Of a stretch of 40,574 nt of DNA, positions 9,550 to 17,340 are shown in pieces. Source of the stretch: Alphaproteobacteria bacterium (GTDB lineage: Bacteria; Pseudomonadota; Alphaproteobacteria; Bin65); NCBI GenBank assembly GCA_022819985.1, contig JAJEGH010000041.1, forward strand, positions 1-40,574. Direction: 5' to 3'. Position 1 is the stretch's first letter. Every line of letters starts with the position of its first letter. The position numbers were made by a program, and so were the translations under genes. The notes under the pieces are model-generated. The model was not told where the DNA came from. It saw only the letters and a list, made by a program, of their open reading frames with translations, and searched no databases.

Positions 9550-10485
9550 TCAGGCTGCCGTCTTGCGGAACACGTCCAGCAGGGCGTCCGGCTGGGCGTA
9601 GAAGGGCGAATGGCTGCCGCCCATCCGGTGCACCACGGTCTTGCCGCCGATGCCGGACCCGTCGACCAGCTCGACCATCCTGTCCTGCGCCGCCGCCGGG
9701 ATCGCCCGGTCGTCGGCCAGATGGACGTAATGGCGCGCGATCTTGCCGAATTTCGCCGGCGTGACCGGCGATTTGACGCCGATCGTCTGGGCGACCTCGT
9801 CGCAATGCAGCAGATTGGCGATCGCCGCGAAATGGCCGTCGGTCACGTCGGCGTAGAACGTATCCTTCGCCGCGGCAACATAGGCGGGATCGGACGACCT
9901 GGGATCGATCCGCAGCGCGCCGATCTTGGCCGGATCGCCCATCACCAGCGGCAGCACCTTGCCGGCCTTGAAGCTGGGATCGCCGAGCATCTCGCCCGGC
10001 GACATGCCGCCGCGCAGCATGAAGGCGGTAAGGTAGACGACGGAATGGACCAGGTCGGGAACCGCCTCGGCGACGGCCGAGATCGTGTTGCCGCCCCAGG
10101 AATGGCCGACCAGCACCACCTTGCCGTCGCCGACGCCGGCCGCGCTTTTCACCACGTCGACGACATGGGCGGTGCGCTGCGCCTGGGTGATGCCGGCAAC
10201 CGGCGAGACTTCGGTGGCGAAGGCCTTCTTGTCGAGCGGGCGCTTCAGGAACGAGGCGGGAAACCGGGTGCGGGAGCCCGCGCCGGGCAGATCCACGGCG
10301 AAGGCGGCGTGACCGGCCTTGGCGAGCCGGATCGTCATCTCGTTCCAGGTCCAGGCGCCGTGCCAGGAGCCGTGCACCAGCACGAAGGCCGGCTTCGCCT
10401 TGCCGGCGGCCCGGGCCCCGGCGGACGCGAGCGCATAGACGCCGGCGCCCGCGGCCCCGGCTTTGAGGATGTCGCGGCGGTTCAT
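9550..10485 (-). CDS. Tat-exported alpha/beta hydrolase
   Basis: A 311-residue alpha/beta hydrolase with a probable Tat signal (MNRRDILKAGAAGAG, then ALASAGARAAG). After it come the oxyanion-hole segment LVHGSWHGAWTW and the nucleophile elbow VGHSWGG; the C-terminal GGSHSPFYAQP supplies the catalytic His. The pattern resembles the EstC/salicylate-methylesterase-like group that acts on small esters. The ATG at 10483-10485 is preceded by a strong ribosome-binding site (AGGGAGG), which rules out longer upstream starts. Export through Tat suggests a periplasmic substrate. It stands alone between maiA and a DUF429 gene. Confidence 0.85.
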   Translation of the reverse strand: MNRRDILKAGAAGAGVYALASAGARAAGKAKPAFVLVHGSWHGAWTWNEMTIRLAKAGHAAFAVDLPGAGSRTRFPASFLKRPLDKKAFATEVSPVAGITQAQRTAHVVDVVKSAAGVGDGKVVLVGHSWGGNTISAVAEAVPDLVHSVVYLTAFMLRGGMSPGEMLGDPSFKAGKVLPLVMGDPAKIGALRIDPRSSDPAYVAAAKDTFYADVTDGHFAAIANLLHCDEVAQTIGVKSPVTPAKFGKIARHYVHLADDRAIPAAAQDRMVELVDGSGIGGKTVVHRMGGSHSPFYAQPDALLDVFRKTAA

Positions 10486-10589
10486 GGCGGAAGCCTCCCT
10501 TGACGGTTCGATACCGGATTGTGCGGGGCGCGTCCCCGGATGGCAAGGACGCCGCGTCCCGCAGTCGGAGAAATTCAGGCCGGAGAGAT

Positions 10590-11327
10590 TCAGAACACCA
10601 TTTCCATCGGCAGGCCGCGGGCGTCTTTCGGCGGATCGGCCGGCAACTGCCCGTGGCAGCCCAGAAGGACCCTCGCGGCCGAGCGGCACAGCGCCAGCGC
10701 ATCGACGATATCGTCCCGCGCCGCGCCGGAGCCGCGCGCCTTGTGGAGCCAGTCCAGAACCGTAGCCGGGTCGATGAAATCAGCCAGCGCGTCCAGCCGT
10801 TCGGCCTGGCCTTCTCGTTTTCTTTTCTTTTTGGCCATGGGTCGTCCGGCTGCGTCTGCGAACGAAAGTTCAGGATGGCCTTCACGGAATGTCCGGTTGC
10901 GCGCCGGCGTTATCCAGTCATCGACCTCCCGTATCTTTGGCAGGATGTTCCACATCTGGCAGGTCAGGCCCTCGCCGTCCCGCTTGCCCCAGGCGTTGGC
11001 TTCTTCGTAGCTGTTCATCGCGAGCAAGGGCCGCCGCACTCCGGTGAAAACAGTCATCCAGCGCCGGTCCAGCAACTTGCGGGCTTCCAGATCGCAGGCG
11101 CGCCGGCCGCTTTCGGGCAGGCCGATGGGGATGTCGATCACGGTCATGTCCGTGGCAGGCAGACCGTCCAAGGAAGCGACGACGAGCGGCTCCCCGAAGC
11201 GGCCCGCCGCGTCGCGCCGGACCATGACCCAGCCGGCGCGGCAGCCGTCGATCCCGGCGACGGTGCGGCCCGGTGTCGGCAAGAAAGATGGTTCGTCCGG
11301 CGGAGGAGCGAGGATATCTGGGGTCAT
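10590..11327 (-). CDS. DUF429 protein, predicted RNase H-fold nuclease
   Basis: A 245-residue DUF429 member. It shows the acidic signatures expected of the predicted RNase H-like fold: VAGIDGCRAGWV at the start, VIDIPIGLPESGRRACDLEARKLL in the middle, and DDIVDALALCRSA near the end. FTGVRRPLLAMNSYEEAN is also typical of the family. A Lys/Arg cluster (AKKKRKREGQ) follows about residue 160. Biochemical role is not established for the family. The ATG at 11327 is chosen since translation further upstream runs into low-quality Arg-rich sequence; the 140-base divergent gap to the CoA-transferase then holds both promoters. Confidence 0.82.
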   Translation of the reverse strand: MTPDILAPPPDEPSFLPTPGRTVAGIDGCRAGWVMVRRDAAGRFGEPLVVASLDGLPATDMTVIDIPIGLPESGRRACDLEARKLLDRRWMTVFTGVRRPLLAMNSYEEANAWGKRDGEGLTCQMWNILPKIREVDDWITPARNRTFREGHPELSFADAAGRPMAKKKRKREGQAERLDALADFIDPATVLDWLHKARGSGAARDDIVDALALCRSAARVLLGCHGQLPADPPKDARGLPMEMVF

Positions 11328-11467
11328 CGCCCCATCGTGCGACAAGCGCCCCTGTCGCGCCAGCGGCCGATGCCGCCGGCCCTGCCGTTGCGCCGGTTCC
11401 GGCGCTTGCCTATAAGCGCCCTGCCGTCTGCCTTTCCCCGATTGCAGCAACCGAACGAGAGGCCCGC

Positions 11468-12685
11468 ATGTCCGGTCCGCTGGAAGGACTCCGCGTTTTC
11501 GACCTGACCCGAATCCTCGCCGGCCCGACCGCGACGCAGGTCCTGGCCGACCTCGGCGCCGACGTCATCAAGGTCGAGCGTCCCGGCACGGGCGACGACG
11601 TGCGCGGTTGGGGCCCGCCTTTCCTGAAGGACGCGAACGGCGAAGAACTGCTCAACGACAGCGTCTATTTCAACGCGGCGAACCGCAACAAGCGCTCGGT
11701 CACGCTCAATCTTGCGACCCCGGAAGGCCAGGGCCTCGCCCGGCGGATGATCGCGCAGTGCGATATCCTGTTCGAGAACTACAAGACCGGCGCGCTGGCG
11801 AAATACGGCCTCGCCTACGACGATCTGAAGGACGAGTTTCCCGGCCTGATCTATTGCTCGCTGACCGGCTTCGGCCATACCGGCCCCTACGCGCCGCGCA
11901 GCGGCATCGACCTCGTCATCCAGGCGACCGGCGGCATCATGTCGATCACCGGGCCGGAGACCCAGGAGCCGTGCAAGGTCGGCGTCGGCGTGGCGGACCT
12001 GATGTGCGGCCTGTATTGCAACGTCGGCATCCTCGCAGCCCTGCGCCATCGCGAGCGCACCGGCGAGGGCCAGCATCTCGATATGGCCCTGCTCGATTCC
12101 CAGGTCGCCTGGCTGGTCAACGAGGGCATGAACTACCTGCACACCGGCGAGTCGCCGAAGGCCTGGGGCTCGGCCCATGTCTCGATCGTGCCCTACCAGG
12201 CCTTCCCGGCGTCGGACGGCAGTTTCATTCTGGCCGTCGGGACGGACCGGCAGTTCGTCGCCTTCGCGGACTTCGCCGGCGCGCCGGAGCTGGCCGAAGA
12301 TCCGCGCTTCGCCACGAATTCGCTGCGGGTGCGCAACCGGGCCGCCTGCGTCGAAGCGGTCTCGGCGCTGACCCGGCTGAAGCCGCGCAATCACTGGCTG
12401 GAGGGCCTGCCGCCGCTCGGCGTGCCGGTCGCGCCGGTCAACAGCATCGGCGAAACCTTCGAGGACCCGCAGGTCCGGTCGCGCGACATGGTCGTCGAGA
12501 TTCCCCACAGCGCAACCGGCAAGGCCGAACCCTACATCGCCAGCCCGCTCAAGCTGTCGAAGACGCCGCCGGAATACACCCGCCCCGCGCCGACCGTCGG
12601 CGAACATACCGACGAGGTGCTGGGGGAATTGCTGGGGCTGGACACCGCAGCGGTCGCCGACCTGCGCGGCAAGGGCGTGGTGTAA
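11468..12685 (+). CDS. Class III CoA-transferase (CaiB/BaiF family)
   Basis: A 405-residue family III CoA-transferase moving CoA between acyl carboxylates. It starts LEGLRVFDLTRILAGPTATQVLADLGADVIKVERPG, the classical N-terminus. NRNKRSVTLNLATPEGQ and LFENYKTG follow, and the catalytic Asp sits in SGIDLVIQATGG. The C-terminal part includes the VPVAPVNSIGETFEDPQV segment. The start at 11468 fits the family N-terminus. Substrate cannot be named; formyl-CoA:oxalate, carnitine and aromatic-acid transferases share this pattern. It converges on a small lipoprotein gene. Confidence 0.93.
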   Translation: MSGPLEGLRVFDLTRILAGPTATQVLADLGADVIKVERPGTGDDVRGWGPPFLKDANGEELLNDSVYFNAANRNKRSVTLNLATPEGQGLARRMIAQCDILFENYKTGALAKYGLAYDDLKDEFPGLIYCSLTGFGHTGPYAPRSGIDLVIQATGGIMSITGPETQEPCKVGVGVADLMCGLYCNVGILAALRHRERTGEGQHLDMALLDSQVAWLVNEGMNYLHTGESPKAWGSAHVSIVPYQAFPASDGSFILAVGTDRQFVAFADFAGAPELAEDPRFATNSLRVRNRAACVEAVSALTRLKPRNHWLEGLPPLGVPVAPVNSIGETFEDPQVRSRDMVVEIPHSATGKAEPYIASPLKLSKTPPEYTRPAPTVGEHTDEVLGELLGLDTAAVADLRGKGVV

Positions 12686-12699
12686 GTAGCGGGCGCCCG

Positions 12700-13050
12700 T
12701 CAGAGGCGGCGGTTGACGGCCGCCGTGGCGGCGTCGGTCAGCCGCCGGCCCTCGAAGACGTAGCCGGCCGCGACCGTCGTGCCGGGTTTGAAGTAACAGC
12801 TGACCAGCTTGCGCGTGTTGCTCTGGATATAGGTCAGCGTCACGCCCGTGACCCTGCGCCCGCCGAGCGTCCGCTGCCCCTGGGCGGCATCGCCGACCTC
12901 GAAGCGGGACTTGTCGGGGCCGCCTTCGACCAGCACCTGCAGCGCCTTTTCGCAGCTTTTCTCTTCTGCCGTCGAAAAAACGCCGGTGCTGCAGGCGCCG
13001 AGGAGCGCAGCGCCGAACGGCGCCAGGACAAGCAGGGGAAGATTGCGCAT
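12700..13050 (-). CDS. Small outer-membrane-type lipoprotein, unknown function
   Basis: A 116-residue protein with a lipoprotein signal: MRNLPLLVLAPFGAALLGAC, where LGAC is a clean lipobox and the Cys would be lipidated. The mature part (VFSTAEEKSCEKALQVLVEGG and TYIQSNTRKLVSCYFKPG) holds two further cysteines that may form a disulphide. I recognise no family. The ATG at 13048-13050 is set by the signal peptide; earlier in-frame starts would destroy it. A perfect tandem duplication lies just upstream (13079-13108). Confidence 0.68.
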   Translation of the reverse strand: MRNLPLLVLAPFGAALLGACSTGVFSTAEEKSCEKALQVLVEGGPDKSRFEVGDAAQGQRTLGGRRVTGVTLTYIQSNTRKLVSCYFKPGTTVAAGYVFEGRRLTDAATAAVNRRL

Positions 13051-13078
13051 TCGGGGCCTCGGGCAGCAGCGTGACGTT

Positions 13079-13108
13079 CCGGAAATATGCGAGCCGGAAA
13101 TATGCGAG
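13079..13108. repeat. Perfect tandem 15-bp direct repeat upstream of the lipoprotein gene
   Basis: The unit CCGGAAATATGCGAG occurs twice head to tail with no mismatch. On the lipoprotein strand each copy contains CATATT, a fair -10 match, so the duplication may double a promoter element 29 bases ahead of the ATG. The repeat is seen directly; the promoter role is inference. Confidence 0.75.
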
Positions 13109-13183
13109 AATGGCGGCTGTTGCGCAATCCCGAACGGCATCGCCCGGCGGCCGGTCTCCGGCAGCGCAGGCGTGCCGCGGCAA

Positions 13184-14260
13184 TTATCCCGCGCCCGCCA
13201 GTTCCGCGAAGCGCGCCGCGCCGAGCCCGGCGGCATCGGCGGCGGCCTGCAACTCCGCCCAGGTGGCATCGTCGATCCCGACGCCGGAACGGCGGCGCTC
13301 CGCCTTGTGCAGGCGTTCCGGCTCCCCGGCGACCAGCACCGGTTCGGCCGGGTTTGCCGGCGGCGCGGCCTTGACCCAGTCGACGACGGCGGCGGCCTCG
13401 GCCAGGAACGGCCCGCGCCCGGCCAGCCGGTCCGGGTCGATGACGATGGTGAGCATATTGTTGCGGATGCCGGCGTCGCGCCCGCGCTCCGGCCGGATGG
13501 TCATGCCGCCGGTGAGCGCCGCACCGAGCAGTTCGGCCATGAGCGCGAGGCCGTATCCCTTGTGGTCGCCCATCGGCGTCATGGCGCCGGTCGGATCGGT
13601 GAACATGACCGAGGGATCGTCCGTCGGCCGGCCGGCACTGTCGAGCAGCAGGCCGTCTTCCATCCGGCGGCCTTCGTTCATGGCGACCCGGACCTTGCCG
13701 AGCGCGACCTTGCTGGTGGCGAAATCCAGGATGACCGCCGGCTTGCCCCCGCCGGCCGGGACGGCGATGCAGACCGGGTTGGTGAGGAAGCGGGCATCGG
13801 CGCCGCGGAACGGCGCGACCGTGGCCGGGTGTCCGCCGACATTGACGAACTGGATCGAGACCATGCCCGCCGCGGCGCAGACCTCGCCGTAGGTGCCGAC
13901 CCGGCCGATGTGATGCGCCAGAATGAGGCCGCTGACCGCCACGCCAGTTTCCTGCGCCCGCTCCAGGGTCCGCCGGGTGATCTCCAGGGCCGCAACCTGG
14001 CCGTGGCCGCCGCCGGCGTCGCAGAGCAGGAACGGCCCGTCGTCGCGCAGGGTCTCCAGCGGCCGGTTGACGGCCAGCGTACCGGCCTGCCAGTTCCGCA
14101 CATAGGTCGGCATCATGCCGACGCCGTGGCTGTCGTGGCCCTTGAGATTGGCCTCGACCAGGTGATCGGCCACGACCTCCGCCTCGCTGTCGCTGCTGCC
14201 CATGGCGGCGAGCATGGCCCTGACAGCGATTTTGAGGCTGGCGTGCGGGACGGTCGGCAT
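13184..14260 (-). CDS. Malate/L-lactate dehydrogenase family (Ldh2-type) oxidoreductase
   Basis: A 358-residue member of the Ldh_2 family, NAD(P)-dependent enzymes oxidising 2-hydroxyacids such as malate, L-lactate, ureidoglycolate or L-sulfolactate; unrelated to classic lactate dehydrogenase. Diagnostic segments are ANLKGHDSHGVGMMPTYVRNW (substrate-binding His), HHIGRVGTYGE, VILDFATSKVALGKV (NAD contact) and GDHKGYGLALMAELLGAALTGG. It is divergent from an FMN-dependent 2-hydroxyacid oxidase with only 60 bases between start codons, so the two are probably co-regulated. Confidence 0.9.
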   Translation of the reverse strand: MPTVPHASLKIAVRAMLAAMGSSDSEAEVVADHLVEANLKGHDSHGVGMMPTYVRNWQAGTLAVNRPLETLRDDGPFLLCDAGGGHGQVAALEITRRTLERAQETGVAVSGLILAHHIGRVGTYGEVCAAAGMVSIQFVNVGGHPATVAPFRGADARFLTNPVCIAVPAGGGKPAVILDFATSKVALGKVRVAMNEGRRMEDGLLLDSAGRPTDDPSVMFTDPTGAMTPMGDHKGYGLALMAELLGAALTGGMTIRPERGRDAGIRNNMLTIVIDPDRLAGRGPFLAEAAAVVDWVKAAPPANPAEPVLVAGEPERLHKAERRRSGVGIDDATWAELQAAADAAGLGAARFAELAGAG

Positions 14261-14320
14261 GGCAGGACACTCGCGCAATTCACGAAAAGAGGAAGGCCGG
14301 CCGCGGCGCCGGCAGCAGAG

Positions 14321-15478
14321 ATGGCCGAACTCTCCCGCATTTTGACCATTGCCGATATGCGCAAGGCGGCGCAGCGCCGGCTGCCGAAGACGATCTTCGA
14401 TTTCGTCGACGGCGCGGCGGAGGACGAACTGGGCAAGGCGCGTAACACCGCCGCGCTCGACGCCGTGCAGGTGACGCCGAACTACCTGGTCGATATCCGG
14501 GAACGCAGCCAGAAAACGGAACTGTTCGGGCACCTCTGGGACCGCCCGGTCGGCATCGCGCCGACCGGCATGAGCAACCTGGTCTGGCCGGACGCCGACC
14601 TGTGCCTGGCGCGCGCCGCGCTGGCGGCCAACGTGCCCTATATTCTGAGCACCGCGGCGACCACGTCGATCGAGGATATCGGCACGGCGACGGAGGGCCG
14701 GTTCTGGTTCCAGCTTTACGGCCAGAGCGACCGGGAAACCAATCTGGACCTGATCCGCCGGGCGCAGGAAGCCGGGGCGCAGGCGCTGGTGCTCACGGTC
14801 GATGCGCCCTGGCCCGGCAAGCGCGAGCGCGACCTGCGCAACGGCTTCGTCGTGCCGGTCCGGATGACGCCGAAAATGCTGCTGGACGGCGCGCTGCACC
14901 CGCGCTGGGCCGCGCGCTTCCTGTTCAACCCGACGCCGCGGCTTGCCACCATCGCGGCCTATGTGCCCGGGAAGGCGAGCGCCCGGACGCTTGCCGCCTT
15001 CATGGCGGCGCGGATCTCGCAGGCGCTGACCTGGGACGACCTGGCCTGGCTCCGCGACGCCTTCGACGGGCCGTTCCTGCTGAAGGGCCTGCAGTCCCCC
15101 GCCGATGCCGTGCGGGCGAAGGAACGGGGCGTGGACGGCATCATCGTGTCCAACCACGGCGGACGGCAGCTCGACTCCGCCCCGGCGCCGGTCAGCGTCC
15201 TTCCCGCGATCCGCGCCGCCGTCGGGCCGGAGACGGCGTTGATCCTGGACAGCGGCATCCGGCGCGGCTCCCACATCGGCCGGGCGCTGGCGCTGGGCGC
15301 GGATTTCACGATGGTCGGCCGCGCGACCCTGTACGGCGCCGGGGCGGCGGGCCGGGCCGGCGTCGAACGCTCCCTCGACATCCTGCGCGACGAACTCGAC
15401 CGCTTCCAGGCCCAGACCGGCTGCCCGGAGACAAGCGAGATCGGAAAACTGGAGGCCACGCTGCCGGCGGCGGCGTGA
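14321..15478 (+). CDS. FMN-dependent alpha-hydroxyacid dehydrogenase/oxidase
   Basis: A 385-residue flavoprotein of the glycolate oxidase / L-lactate dehydrogenase (LldD) / mandelate dehydrogenase family, which oxidises L-2-hydroxyacids to 2-oxoacids. It starts ILTIADMRKAAQRRLPKTIFDFVDGAAEDE. FMN and substrate contacts are visible as IAPTGMSNLVWP, FQLYGQSDRE, the catalytic Lys in FLLKGLQSP, the active-site His/Arg in SNHGGRQLD, and the phosphate loop DSGIRRGSHIGRALALGA. No transmembrane segment is apparent. It is divergent from the Ldh2-type dehydrogenase. The true acceptor (quinone or oxygen) and substrate cannot be told. Confidence 0.93.
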   Translation: MAELSRILTIADMRKAAQRRLPKTIFDFVDGAAEDELGKARNTAALDAVQVTPNYLVDIRERSQKTELFGHLWDRPVGIAPTGMSNLVWPDADLCLARAALAANVPYILSTAATTSIEDIGTATEGRFWFQLYGQSDRETNLDLIRRAQEAGAQALVLTVDAPWPGKRERDLRNGFVVPVRMTPKMLLDGALHPRWAARFLFNPTPRLATIAAYVPGKASARTLAAFMAARISQALTWDDLAWLRDAFDGPFLLKGLQSPADAVRAKERGVDGIIVSNHGGRQLDSAPAPVSVLPAIRAAVGPETALILDSGIRRGSHIGRALALGADFTMVGRATLYGAGAAGRAGVERSLDILRDELDRFQAQTGCPETSEIGKLEATLPAAA

Positions 15479-15496
15479 CGGGACTGCCGCCCTCCC

Positions 15497-17125
15497 CTAC
15501 AGGTCCTTCAGCACCTTGCGGGTCTCCTCAAGCGTCAGCTGCTCGCGCTGCGCATCGTCGAGATAGGGCACGCCGATGCCGTAGTCGCGCCAGCGGGCTG
15601 CCACCTTGCGCTCCAGGTCCGGATCGATGGTGTTGACCGGCGGCCAGCGGTTGCCGTCCCAGTCCGGGTTCGGCGCATGCTCCCAGCTCCGGGTCGCGTC
15701 GATCAGGGTGCGGGTCCATTTGCCGGTGCCGTAGGCCTTGACGTCCCGGTCCTCGCGCAGGGTCGACGGGTCGAGCACCGAGCCGTAGGTCGGCCCGACC
15801 AGCCAGACATCGCCGCGGCTCGCATTGACCCGGAAGGCCCAGGCCCATTCCAGCGCCTCGGGATCGCGGATATCGATATCCTCCTCGACCACCGTGACAT
15901 TCTTGAAGAACCACTGGCCGGCGCTCGTGCCCCACAGCGCCATGCCGATCTGCTGGGCGTGGCCGCGATACTGCTTGCGCGCCTGGACGACGATGTTGGT
16001 GCCGGTGACGACCGGCGGCATCCAGACGTCCGTGATCCCGCTGACGCCGGCGTCCTCCAGCATGTTCCAGGCGATCGCCGACCAGGAATAGGCGCAGAGC
16101 AGCGAATCCTCCGACGGAAGGCCCGGACGGGCGCCCTCCAGCGCGCCGCGCATGATCGGGTCGTGGCGGTGGGTGACGCAGGAGACCTCGACGACCGGCT
16201 TGGGCGACGGCTTGCCGCCGAGATAGCCCGGATAGTCGGCGAACGGCCCCTCCATCTCCCAGGTCGCGGGATCGGGATCGATCCAGCCCTCGACGACGAT
16301 TTCCGAGGTCGCGGGAACCTGGAGCGGCACGGTCTCGCAGTCGATGAGTTCGACCGGCCGGCCGAGGATCGCGCCCATCATGTCCCATTCGCAGACATGC
16401 TTGGGGAAGGGCGAGCCGGCGCAGAAGGGCATGACGTCGTGCCAGCCGTAGGACATGGCGACCGGCATCCGGCCCTTTGCGTCGCGGTATTTCAGGAAAT
16501 GGTCGCCCCAGCCCTGGGTCGGAACCAGCAGTTTGCCGATCTTGGCCGGCCCGAGCACCTGGCCGCGGTAGAGGCCGATATTCGGCCGGTCGGTCGCCGG
16601 ATCGTGGGTGATGACGCCGCAGAAGGTGTCGATGAACTTGCCGCCGTCGGTCGCGTGCCAGCGCGGCGCCGGGAACTGCTCCAGGTCGATGGCCTCGCCG
16701 GTCAGGATATTCTCCTTGCACGGTCCGTGCTCGACCGTCACCGGGCGGACCGGGTTGCGGTAGGCGTCCTTGAGATGGCGCACCATCGCCTTGTCGCTCG
16801 CATCCTCCGGCAGGCCGAGCATCAGGCGCACCTGCGCCTTGTTCGAAATTCCGCAGGTGACGAACTTGGTGCTCGTCGTGGTCCGGTAGTCGCGGATATT
16901 GCGGAAGAACAGGCCGGGCCCCTGCAGCGCGATATTGACCCGGGCGATGGCGCCGATCTCCTCGTCCCAGTCGACCGGCACGTCGATCCGGCGCAGCTGG
17001 TTGTGCGCTTCCAGGGTTTCGAGCCAGGTGCGCAGGGACGGCCCGGCTTCGCGCGCCGGCCCGGAGCCGCGCGCGGACGCTGCCGCGGCGAGGCCGGCGA
17101 CGGCGGGATCGACGGGTTTGTTCAT
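15497..17125 (-). CDS. UbiD-family decarboxylase (prenylated-FMN dependent)
   Basis: A 542-residue UbiD-family (de)carboxylase. It contains the prenyl-FMN and metal-binding stretch around FPAPRWHATDGGKFIDTFCGVITHD, the Arg of NIGLYRGQ, and acidic residues in EWDMMGAILGRPVELIDCE and in SEIVVEGWIDPD, leading to EGPFADYPGYLGG. These positions fit the Glu-Arg-Glu catalytic network of the family. Such enzymes decarboxylate unsaturated or aromatic acids; the cofactor is made by UbiX, not seen in this window. The 30-residue Ala-rich N-terminal tail is longer than usual. A good ribosome-binding site (GGAGG) precedes the ATG. It is divergent from a sulfatase gene across 215 bases. Confidence 0.92.
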   Translation of the reverse strand: MNKPVDPAVAGLAAAASARGSGPAREAGPSLRTWLETLEAHNQLRRIDVPVDWDEEIGAIARVNIALQGPGLFFRNIRDYRTTTSTKFVTCGISNKAQVRLMLGLPEDASDKAMVRHLKDAYRNPVRPVTVEHGPCKENILTGEAIDLEQFPAPRWHATDGGKFIDTFCGVITHDPATDRPNIGLYRGQVLGPAKIGKLLVPTQGWGDHFLKYRDAKGRMPVAMSYGWHDVMPFCAGSPFPKHVCEWDMMGAILGRPVELIDCETVPLQVPATSEIVVEGWIDPDPATWEMEGPFADYPGYLGGKPSPKPVVEVSCVTHRHDPIMRGALEGARPGLPSEDSLLCAYSWSAIAWNMLEDAGVSGITDVWMPPVVTGTNIVVQARKQYRGHAQQIGMALWGTSAGQWFFKNVTVVEEDIDIRDPEALEWAWAFRVNASRGDVWLVGPTYGSVLDPSTLREDRDVKAYGTGKWTRTLIDATRSWEHAPNPDWDGNRWPPVNTIDPDLERKVAARWRDYGIGVPYLDDAQREQLTLEETRKVLKDL

Positions 17126-17340
17126 CGGGACAGCCTCCGCGCTGTGGAAACGGGACTATAGCACGGACAGGGCGCCTGTCGCGCAAACCCGCGCCGGGTG
17201 TGCGGTAAGGGGCGTCTTCGGGTTCCGGCGCCGCGCCGTTTTGCTGCGGGATATTCCTCCGGCGATGCGCCACGATGGCGGCCGAGCTTCCGCGCCGCGC
17301 CCGTTGCGGCGCCCGAATACCGGAGGAGCGGACGGCCCAG

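Noticed and set aside
12848..14320. Upstream extension of the FMN oxidase frame by almost 500 codons
   Set aside because: The extension is antisense to the lipoprotein and Ldh2 genes; the family N-terminus starts at the ATG at 14321.
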